Notes under the pieces: model-generated
Databases searched by the model: none
What the model was told of the DNA's origin: nothing
What the model saw: only the letters and a program-made list of their open reading frames with translations
Program-made: the position numbers and the translations under genes
Assembly (NCBI GenBank): GCA_022495005.1
Contig: JAGYXB010000831.1
Span: 248,001-312,000 of the forward strand
Source: Rhyacophila brunnea
Lineage: Eukaryota > Arthropoda > Insecta > Trichoptera > Rhyacophilidae
Direction of reading: 5' to 3'
Length of the DNA: 64,000 nt
In this document: positions 33,708 through 45,700 of the stretch, in pieces
How positions within the stretch are numbered: the stretch's first letter is position 1
How the letters are laid out: each line of letters begins with the position of its first letter

Positions 33708-36700
33708 CTGTAAATTTAACAATTTATAATATAATATGAGGCGTTTAATAATAAAAACCGACAAGTAATAAATACATCTGGTCAAAACAAAATATATACA
33801 TATTCTATATGCAATTTCACGCAATATGTAATCATCCGGTAACCGATAATTTAGTGATATAAACAAATGTTGATATGTCCAATTTTGTTTCTCATAAATA
33901 TCTGTTGCAATAGGGGATATATCAGCAGCATATGGTTCTAAATTGAAAATACAATAAAAAAATAAACTAATTGTAAAACCAACCAGATATGTTTGACACA
34001 AAAAATGTCACTTACACTAATATTTAATAAATGTAGTCTCTGGACTGGGTTGTAGTTAGATATCTCATAATATATTATATTGAGAGTGCTAAGCCAAAGA
34101 CAGGGCAATGTAAATGCATAAATCAATGCATTTTCGCGAAAAATCATATATAAATAGTTTAGTTTAGACTTCTTTAACTGGCATTATAAATTTTTGAAAT
34201 TCATTCATTACACACTACTGTGTCTCGATAAACTACAATTAGTATGTAAAAAAATATTATTATTTCAACTATTTTTTGGTATCTAAGGTAGGTAGGTAGG
34301 TAGTGAAAAATATAATATTGTTGAAAGCAATAAAGTTCACATTTCATTGTCATTTATGCGCAATTCTTAAGCTTATTAGATTGAATATTATTAAATGCAT
34401 TACAGATTTTGCAACTGCTTTATAAATGAGATAATCGGTTGGGTGGATGGTTAACAACTATTCCACATAACAAAGTCTGTTAATACAATGTGGAGGCCTA
34501 TATTTTCTACTTAGAATTGAAAATGATAATTTACTCATTACCAGTGGTGGTAGGTGGAGGTAGGCTGTGGAGACCTGATATAAATAGTGTACCTATACTA
34601 AACTTTGTTAGACATACTTTTTTGTTTTCATTGAACTAAGAATACAAATTAATTCCAGGTTGGTTAGTTTTTAAAATTCAATTAAACCTTGCTTAACTTG
34701 AAGTGTTTTTATATCACCATTCAACCAGTCCCTCGGACAGCGCTCTTCTTCCCACACCTTTGTCATCAGATGAAACATCGGGGGCAGGATTGCGCTCAAG
34801 TTGCACTTGAGGAATTCAGGATGTATACCATTTCCTCACGATACCTTTCAGAGCATTTTTACAGCTGAATTTATCTCAGCGTGCGTTGGCGGGTAATCGG
34901 AAATGTGCACTATTTATGTCAAGAATCAATCTCCACCCTACACCACAATTACTTTTACATATTCATCAAAATATTTTGCTTTTCAACTGCGCAAATGGTT
35001 CTTTAATAAAATTTTAAATGACAGTGAATCTGATAAAGCTAATTATTTAATTAGCTGTAAGTCATCACACCTGTGCATATTTATTTGGCAAAGCCTCACT
35101 AATATGGAAACACCTTGAAATAGTGGTAGGTACTAACATAACTATGTTTGCTTTACAGATGAAACATGCACTTATTTATTCTAGTTTTCATCTAAATATG
35201 GTTAAAGTGTATGGAGCCAAGGAGCCATGGAGAAGGTTGTCAGACAATTAAATAATCAGTGATGACATCCCGACAAAGAATAACAGTCCAAAGATGACAG
35301 CAAACTCAAGTAAACGATTGCTTGGGTATTATTAATATTACTTAAATTATTATAATTTATAGCCTTGTTATTTTCATACAAATATTATTATGTCATTAAA
35401 TAAATTATTGTAATCTGTGCCAATTGCATACTATTTTATTCACTATTTGATTAAATAATTGTAAGTAATGTTTTATCAAGAATTTGTACTTACATGCGCA
35501 TTTGGATGGAACTGTTGACCCGGTTGACCGTAAACTGCTTGAGGAGGTAGCTGAAAATAAAGTATTAAAAATAATTGCTTGTGACAATATACTCGAGAGT
35601 AAAATAATACCTGATTCTATAAAAGAATAATATGCCATTACTGAAAATCAATAGATAAGTCATAATGGTATGTTCTTTCATATCATTTTCCTTTTCACAC
35701 ACGGTTTATAAATAACATATAATATTAATAGATAAAAACCAATCAGTCTATTAAGATAAGCCCAAATTCTGGACTCCATTAACATGGTAGCCAGAATTGT
35801 GGGTAAATAAAAAAATTGATATCATCATGAGAATACATCCTCCAATGAAGTCTTAAAGGATACAATTGTGAAAATTTTTGTACCTAAAAGTATACCAGTA
35901 TTAAAACTTCCTTTATAATTAATTATTTGTTTAAAGCAGGCTCGATAGTGGGTTCCTCATCACTTTAAGTAGGTACAGCTTCATGGTGGAGATGGTTCAG
36001 AAGACTTAATCGATATTTTATGTGACTTTTTCTTGGGCAATCTTAACCGATTCACTGCGGAGCATTTAATTACCACATTTAAATATCATGCCAATTATAT
36101 CTAATGGCCCCTTAATCAGGACACAACAGCTGTGGCGTTCGCGCTGTAAGGATTAAAGAAAAAATCTTTATTTGACTAAATATTTTATATTTCAACCAAT
36201 TGAGGGTGGAATTAGCAATGTTATACCAAATCGCTTATATCGCTATCGCAATAGTAGCTCAATTTGGAAAACACTCACTAGTATATATAGTACATAGAGT
36301 ATTAAAAGCCATTAGTTAAAATTTGTCACAATTAAGTATGATGCCTTTAGCATAGTGGTATATGTCCATGGAAACGATACCCAAGAGATGCAGATTCGAT
36401 TTTAAAAAGTTTTTTCTATAGATTATAATATATCGTCGGTGTTTTGTAAAAAGGGCGAATCAACCATTCTGGCGAAATTGAGATTTTAATGAAAAAACAA
36501 TATGTACCTCACTAGCTTTGTTGTGTAAAAACAGCGAATTTGTATCTCCATAGGAAAGTACTTAAAAACAATAATCGTAAGGGTGAATATCCACTTCGTG
36601 TTATGGATAAAAAGCGAATGTGACATATTAGGCCTTTTCAAATAATATATTATAGAGACAGTACATATTCTTTATTATAAACGTGTTAGAAATATAATCA

Positions 36701-39700
36701 TCCACAGGTAATTAATAAATAAATGTCAAAAGTTAAAAATCCTCCTGTAAAATAGCATTTTGGTTAATTCGACCTTTTTACAAAACACCGACGATATTTT
36801 CTCAAAAGTGTTTTCAAAATTATGTATTTTCAATATTATATTATATATATTTTACTCAAGTGAGTATGTGTCTGAAAACAGTCTTCTGATTTTCAAATAA
36901 AAGATCCATGGTATTTAGAGCTAAAAATGAAGGAGTGTGGAGCATACGTCACAACCACAAATTCTATGAGACATTTGAGAAATCCAACATAATAATATAA
37001 ACTATCATAATTTTCTGACTAAAATGGTATTGTTATGTTCAACAAATGACGTTGGGTCGATCAACCTGGAATTTTTTTGATTTGAAGCTGTCTGGGAGGA
37101 GTGTTGGGAGACCCAAATTATGGTAGATGGATGGCGAAGCACAGGATACACCCTAGACTGTTGCCTTATGAATGATTTGTATGTGACGTAAAGAGAGAAT
37201 TCAGTTGGAAGCATTTTTATATGTTTTTAAATTGAGTCTGCTCACTCACTCAGTACTCACTATTCTGTTATCGTGCTGTATGTTATGTTTCCATACCTTT
37301 AAAATAATTTGTCATGTCCAAATGTTAAAATAAATGAATTAAAGTGATTAAATAACACCAAATTTCATAATACTTACAATTCCTTGTTGGACAAGCCTCT
37401 GCACTTCTTCCAGTCGCTTGCGTTCAAAGTCATGATACTCTTCCTGCGTGTACACTTGCTGTTCATCCAGACCTTTCCAGCCTTGCTCTTTCTCAAACTC
37501 TGCTCTCCTTGTCTGAACCAAAAACTCTTCATAGCTGATGAGACCATCGCCATTGGTGTCTGCCTCACGGAACACATGTTCCCTCATTCGTTCCATCTCT
37601 TCCTGCCGCTCTCTCATATCATCTTCTGGAGCACCATTCTGGTACATCTTATCGAGTTCTTTCAAGAAGAGAGCTTTCACCTCGGTTTGGTCCCACACTC
37701 CATTGCTGTCCACGTCTGAAAAGAAAATCTATTATTAAGTAATGTTATACTTCAGGGTCAGATAATAAACTAATAGATGTTAAGCATTGATCTATTACGC
37801 ATAGTGTCAATATTATTTAACTATTCAATGGTTTTCTTTTAATGTGACTCATAATGTATAAATATCACAAAATTCGAACATTAAATTGATTATTGCAGTC
37901 ATTGACAGAAAAATGCTATACTGTACTCTCTCAGTAATCCACTGTTATTTTTACTAGTTGAAAGCACAAAATCAAGCTTCAATCAAATTCGCTGGTATTC
38001 GTATTTCAAATTCAGTAGTCCGGCGCATGCCTATATCAGCTGTCCGCCGTCGTATTTAAACATAGCTGAGGCATGGAACAACATACCAGGACAAGCAATA
38101 ATTTCTTCATGGAAAAAGCTGTGGTCCTCCATGGATCAAGATGATGAAAACTGGGAACCGGAAGACTCAGTTTCATTAGAAGAATTGATTCAGAGGGCGA
38201 CTGAAAACTCAGCGCTAACGCGAAATGTTTCAATATATATATATATAATCAAAAAGAATCAAGAGAAATCGAAATATATCAAGAGGCTTGGATTCTGAGG
38301 ATGAAGACAACAATTATTGTCAACCAACCGCAGCTCATACAGTCAAATCAGAAGATGCACTAGCTGGGATTGACGTTCCCATTTAATGGGCAGAGGAAAA
38401 TAATGCAACCGTCAACACACTCATTTGCATAAATTACGAGATGACATAATCTTCCAACAATATTCAGGAAAAAAACAAACAATACTGAACAACTGGTTGT
38501 GTTAAGTGATTTACTGTTTAATACATATATACGAGGGTTGTTCGTAAAATAAGGTCTCCAAGGCGCCGGAGTCACGAGGAATGCATTAATGCAAGATCCA
38601 GCAATACTGGCGTGTAGTTTGATTCCCCGCCTATGAATCCCCACCACTCCGAGCAGTCAACGACGCTTAGTCTTGGTTTGGTAGCTGTTAGTGATCGAGC
38701 TTCCACTCGCCGCTACCGCCAGGTGTGAGTTACATTCTGTTATTGGTTTTTTGTGTGCTAAGGATAGTACGCCTATATAAATTTATTGACAGTTATGTGA
38801 AGTGTATGGACATCAAAAACGTCCGAAAATGGTTCAGAGTTTAAAAACGGATGTACAGACGTCCATGATAAACAGCGTGTCGGACGGCTATTGGTTTTGG
38901 ACGAATTCCATAAGTGGTGAGGATAATGCTTCAAGATCGACGGATGACGATTCGGGAGCTGTGCAAATATATCCCTGATGTCAGTAAGACTACCATTGAC
39001 AAGATTTTGTCAGAACATTTGCATTATCACTAGGTGTCTGCAAGGTGGGTCTCCAAAATTCTCACCAACGGCAAAGAGTTGAAGCGACCCGCGAATTCCT
39101 TGATTGCTATGCACAAGAGGGTGAGGAATTCTTGGATTCAATTGACACTGGCATCACCAAGTGATTATCATCTCTTTCCTGAGTTGAAGTCACACCTGGG
39201 TAGGACAAATTTCAGGACAGACGAGCAGTTGAAAGAAGAGGCCGTACGCTACCTGCACCGCAGCGGGAGAGTTCTATGACACGTGTATACGAAAAATGCT
39301 ACACCGCATACAAAAATGCATCGATCGCAACGGGGATTATGTAGAAAAATATGTAGTAGAAAGTCCAGGCTTACCAACAATGTATAATTCATTGCAAATA
39401 AACGTGTTTTTCTTTGTGAAAAAAAATTGGAGACCTTATTTTACGGACAACCCTAGTAGTATAAACTTAGTTTATAAATATGTATTATCTAATACATACT
39501 TGATTTTGATTATAAATATAGCCGTAAGTTGTTACTGTAAACTATTTTTGTGAAATATCTGTTTTGATTTTTACCATTTTTTGTATGTATGCACTATAAT
39601 AATCCGCCACTTTCACTAATTCGATACTTGTCTACTTTTTGGGGTGGCGGATTACTGAGAGAGTACTGTATCACAATTGAATTGAATTTAAAGGCGGAAT

Positions 39701-42700
39701 CGCATAACCAGTGGACTTGACAAATGTAATAAATTGTTCCTACGACTGCTGTATTCATGCTCAACTTGACTTGAGAATTGATGAAAAAGCATGACTTTTC
39801 ATTTTAGGATGTGTAATAGATCAATGATGCCAAGCCTTAAACAATTGAAAACTATGAAGATAAAATAAGCAATACAATTCCCTCTGTTACTAAAATTTAC
39901 TGAAACGAATAAATACGTACAAATAAAACTGTCTATTCATATTAATCTATCTTTCTTTCATAACGCTATCTTTTTCAAGTACTTGCCAGTACAATGTTAT
40001 AATTGGTAGCATATTATTACTTAGCAAGAAATGCAGATTGTGAAAAAAAGCTATGGAATTAAAAACAATTTATTTATGTGAATTCAAAAAAACAGGAACA
40101 CAGTGTAAAAATATGGCATACTATTACTATGGGTGTAAGATTTTATCAATCCATGATATTACAATGCGTGTGCCAAACAAACTACCAAACAAAACCATCC
40201 AGTTACACAAGCCTGTCCAAAAAAATCTAATTTATAAAACTAGAAAGAAACAACTAATGAATCTAGCATGTGCGCTTATTATTCTACATACATAAAGTAT
40301 CTTTAATAACATTGTTGTACATGTCAGGTGCAAAATAATTACAAACTGTAATAATTGATTAATTTCGTGAATACTTTTTTGCCATTTTAGATAATGGCTT
40401 CAATTGACATTTAAAATGAGACATTGACTGTTTGGTATTCGCCACATTATTAACGCAGATTGAAATTATTATTATAATTACCAGTGGCGAAGGGTGGAAG
40501 TAGACTGTTAAGATACGACATAAATAGTCCACAATAAACTTTGTCAGTCATACGTATTTGTTTTCGTTGAATTAAGTCAACAATTTACAAATGGTGTTGG
40601 TTAGTTTTTAAAAATTCAACTAAACACTGCGAAAACCAAGCCATAATAGATAATGGTCAAAAAATATTCATCAATCTATAAATTATGCCATTAAACCATA
40701 CATAGTTTTGGATATTTTATGGATCGAATAACATTTATCTACGATGGTTTGGTTCAGGCAGGGCTTAAAGAATTTTAAAAAACTAACCAACAACATGTGT
40801 AACATGTCTTCTTAATTTAACGAAAAAATATAAGTATGAATGAAAAAGTGTACACTATTTTGTCGAATCGCCCATAACATACCAAAACAGCCTACCTCCT
40901 GCCTTTGCCACTGATTATTACATATTATTTTATAATTAGAACAGAATTGTAAATTCAAAATTCTAAAATATGAGGTGTCTAATAATGAAAACCGATAAGT
41001 CACACATATGGTCAAAATATACCAAAAAATATGATTGTAAAACACAGCAAAATCATATTATGAAAAAGTGATTTGTCCAATTTTATTTTTGATACCTCTC
41101 CATTGCAAAAAGCGATTTATCAGCTAATAAAAATGGGCATATTGTTCTAATTTTAAGCTAAAATATGATCGAGAAAAAAAAACCGGTTATGCTTCGCACA
41201 CAAAAATGTCATTTACCATTAATACATATTGAATTGTGGACACATCAGTTTTTGCAATTAGACCAGTGTTGCCAACCACACTATAATTATAGTATTTGTA
41301 CTATAATTTTAGTCTGCGTACTATGTACGATATAAAACATGTATAACACGCCCAAAATACATAATGTTCAAAATTCGGAAAAAAGTTGGCAATAGATAAT
41401 AAATAGCTCCAAAGCTGCTCCGGAGAACAAAAATAAATTACTTTTTGAAATTATGTCTAAAAAAAACCAGACGTTAATCACCTTACCATTGAACTTCTGT
41501 CTAAAAAAACGAGACGTTAATTACTTTACGCTTGAATTTTTGTCTAAAAAAAGGTGACGTTAATTACTTTATGCGCAATTTTTTGAAAATGCAGAAAAAT
41601 ATTGGTCATTCAACACATACTATATTTTTTGTCGAAATACTATAATTTTGGAAGCTCGGTACTATAATTACACTTTGGAAATATGGCAACACTGAATAAG
41701 ATATAAATAGTACCTATCGACACTTTTTGATCGTTAATTTGATACGATACCATTACCACTATCCTTTTGGAGTTTAAAAAAAAAGTTAATCTATATACTA
41801 GTTTTATAAATGATATTCGGAACAATCTTGTGTAACTAGTTACCATGGAGAAGAAAAAATGCTTGAGGATCAAAATCTTGGTTGCCCATATGATCTTGCC
41901 TCCTCCAAACATCCTGCAATTGATTTCGGCTGCCTGGATGATTGACCTACGAGAGAATAAGATTTGTAATATAAGTACTAGTGAAAAACTCACCGTGGAG
42001 CATGAAAAATGTCTTAGGGTCAAAATCCTGATTTTCCATATGGTCCTGCTTTTCCCACACTTCTTCTAACTGCTGACGACTGCCCGGATGATGGAGCTAC
42101 GCATTTAAAATTATCTATGAGGTTTCCTTCACCACACAATGGATTAAATCAAAGGATTAGTACTATACCTAGAAGGCATCATATGAACTTTTTGTATAAC
42201 AATATTTCATAGTAATTCCATAAAGACTCTATCGATAACATTAGAATATTTAATATTTGAAAATAAGTGTTGACATCTTGTCTTGCTTAGGTTACTTTAC
42301 TTGCTATCATTTGCGATTTTATGTGATTGTTAAACTAAATAATGATAAACCATAGTATAGGATAATGAAGTAAAAAATTTTTAGACTAGTAACACTAATG
42401 CAAGGAGATTTCAGTGCACGGCTCTTCATAGAAGGAGCATCATCTTCGGGTTAAATGATTTTTTAATTTACTGTATCAGCTGAAACAAGGTTACGGTCAA
42501 AGGAGAATATCATTTACATAATATCGAGGGTTATTAGTAGTATTTTATGGTGGGCTTTTAAAAATTGGTTAATAAAAGTATGAATTAAGAAATAACAAGC
42601 TCTAAATTTTTGTTAGTTATTATTTTTTCTTAATTTGATTGGTTCATCTTCATGTCAGATTATATTAATTATGAATGTCTAAAATATGTGAGTGTCAACA

Positions 42701-45700
42701 AAATTGTGTAACCATTTTTGTAAGCTTTTTTGTTACCAATTGTTATTAAAACCGGTCTTGCAGAGCTCTTAACTGTCACACAGTAACACTTTTCCGTTAT
42801 TTTTACTGGTCCAAATTAATATAGAAGCAATTTCATACACAAGGCGGATGAATATCTACCATAATTGATAATTCGTAACGTGGCAAAAATGTAAGTTGGC
42901 AAGCCTGTCGTATAAAATACGTTTTATTTGCGAAGTTTTATCAAATTTGGTTACGCTAGTGAAGGCGTATTTATGCTTTTTCAACACGAACCCCGAAAAT
43001 TCATATTGAAACGTCAAACAAGAATTGAACATATCGACATAACCTACAATTTTACTAGTCAAGTCATTGCAGTACGTTAAAAAAAATATTACTACTGGCC
43101 ACTCGATATTGGACACCCCGCGAGAAATTATAAATCAAGGCGGCCCTAACCCATGATGTAGTTATTTTTCAAAATAGTCACATCACAACTTTCAATATGT
43201 AATTGAAGTACTATCTCACTCTAAAAATTAACACAGTCAAGAGAGGGGGTGTTAAAAGAGAGCACTATTGACAGTTAACTTCTTGTTAACATACATAAAG
43301 TGATATTATGTTATAATAAATAAAATATGTATTGTGAAAATTAAAAATTAAATACAATAAATAACAAACAAAAGTGTATGATAACGAGGGTAGGTCAATA
43401 ATTCCTTAGAAAAAAGCATTAAAACAGTTTTTATTTTTGTATTTTTTTTTTTATTTCTCAACATAATCTCCTTGGAGCTCAATACACTTGGTTAGACGTT
43501 TCTCAATTTTTTTTAAACCGTCAGAAAAATAAGTTTTCGGAAGGTCCTCAAAATAAGCATTTGTCCGATCGATGACTTCTTCATTTGAAAAAAAACGTTG
43601 TCCACTTAGCCATTTTTTTAAGTTTGGGAAAAGAAAAAAGTCACTGGGGGCTAAATCTGGCGAATACGGTGGGTGGTCGACCAATTCGAACTTCAATTCT
43701 TCAATTTTAGCCATTGATCGTAAACATGTGTGAACACGGGCATTGTCCTGATGAAAGAGGATTTTTTTCCTGTTTAAATGAGGCCGTTTTTCTTCAATTT
43801 CGTTTTTTAGCTGGTCCAATAAAAATGCATAATAATCCCCTGTTATTGTTTTTCCTTTTTCCAAATAGTCAACGAAAATAATTCCACGTGCATCCCAAAA
43901 TACAGTAGCCATAACCTTACCAGCTGATTTTACGGTTTTCGCCTTCTTTGGACATGGTTCGCCTTTCGCAATCCACTGCTTTGACTGTTCTTTCGTCTCG
44001 GGAGTATAGTGGTGTATCCATGTTTCATCTACAGTCACAAAGCGACGAAAAAATTCATCCGGATTGCGTTGCATGAGCGACAACAGGGCTTTAGAGGCCA
44101 CCACCCTATTGCGTTTATTGTCGACTGTGAGCAAACGCGGCACCCATCTTGCAGAAATATTTTTCATGCCCAATTTGTCATGTAAAATAGAAATGACGCT
44201 ACCTTTTGAGATCCCTGTAACCTCAATTATCTCACTCAACTTTAATCTTCGGTCACTTAACACCATATCGTGGATTTTATTGATCATTTCTGGTGTAGTC
44301 ACCTCTACAGGGCGTCCTGAGCGTGGTTCATCCTTTGTTGATGTACGACCACGTTTAAATTCATTTAACCAGTTATAAATAGTTGCAAGTGAAGGGAGCA
44401 GATATGCCGTGAACTAAATCCAACTCATTTTTTATTTCCTTTGCTGTTAACCCTTTTATATTAAAATGTTTAATAACAGCTCTAAACTCAATTTTCTCCA
44501 TTTTTGTAAACAAGCAATTTTTTTTTAAATGTACGAAAATAAAAACAACAACCCGACCAATCTGATTGAAACTTCGCAGCATACTGAATCGGTAGTGCCG
44601 CTGCATGAAAACAAACCGCTTACAGTACTAGTCGCGCCACCTGTCGGCTTTTCTAAGGACTTATTGACCCACCCTCGTATTTTTTAATATCCTATCACCA
44701 ATAAATAACAGTACTGGTAGGACTAGGGATAAACATTTTTAAGAATAATTGTGCACCAGAAAATCAATTTTTACAAATACTTATTCAAATGGACACAACA
44801 AACAGGAAATATTTTCCAGTGGCTTAAAAAGATGCCGACCCTTGATATAGATGGCAAGTGTACTGTAGTGTCCTTACCGGATCATGCTTTTTGTGTTTCT
44901 CCTCTTTGTCGTGAATCTCTTTTTCAAATTCCTTTCGGTGAGGTTCATCTAGGCCTTGCATCTTTTGTTGTTTTTCAAACTCCTTCTGCATTTCGTATTG
45001 CTGAAAATTCACACTTAACTTTAACACCTTCAAAATGTTGTCATTCGTCTTTAAATTCCTCAAGACTACATATTTCTAATCTGTTATTATTATCATTAAC
45101 GGCTGGAGTGCTGTGTGAAGATCGAAAATGAAGAATTTGGGGTTTCTTTACGAGCTTATTAGCTAGTTAGTCTGTAGACTTTGTAGGAACAACATATATA
45201 CCTTGTCTTTTCTCATCTTAGATTCCTTTCATTCCACTCTGAAGTAATAAGCTCGCTAACTACTTCAATAATAACTTCGATACAATATCTGATCAAGCTA
45301 ATCTTCAAAATGAATCATTATTTAAAAGTAAGTCAAAATAAACCTTTTTTCTGAAAGGTTGAAAGTTGTATTTTTTTGCAAGTTTTTGCGAAATTTCATG
45401 GATCTTGGTTGGGAATCACTGGTCACTTTACAAGATTGCCTTCAAGAGCAATTTCTAGAATTAAAACAGTAATAACTAATTAAAATTATTCTTATTGATT
45501 TAAATTTCATCAAATACCCTCAGTCGATGGTATTAATCAACCTAATTCAAAAATTAAGGTTTGAGTCACCTTGTAGTTTTTAGAATTAACATGTAAGATT
45601 AATAATGTTATGGGCCTCGAATCTGGCATATTGTTTCTCAATGTAGGTATGTTTGGAGAGTATGCACCTAATAGGTCGAGCAAGTGGCTAACATCCGTTG

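Noticed and set aside
36341..36415. Possible tRNA gene
   Set aside because: Weak B box and no proper acceptor or T arm; at most a degenerate SINE head.
41845..42069. 74-codon open frame on the plus strand with a repeated pattern
   Set aside because: It is the antisense of exons 5a and 5b; the internal repeat reflects the exon duplication.
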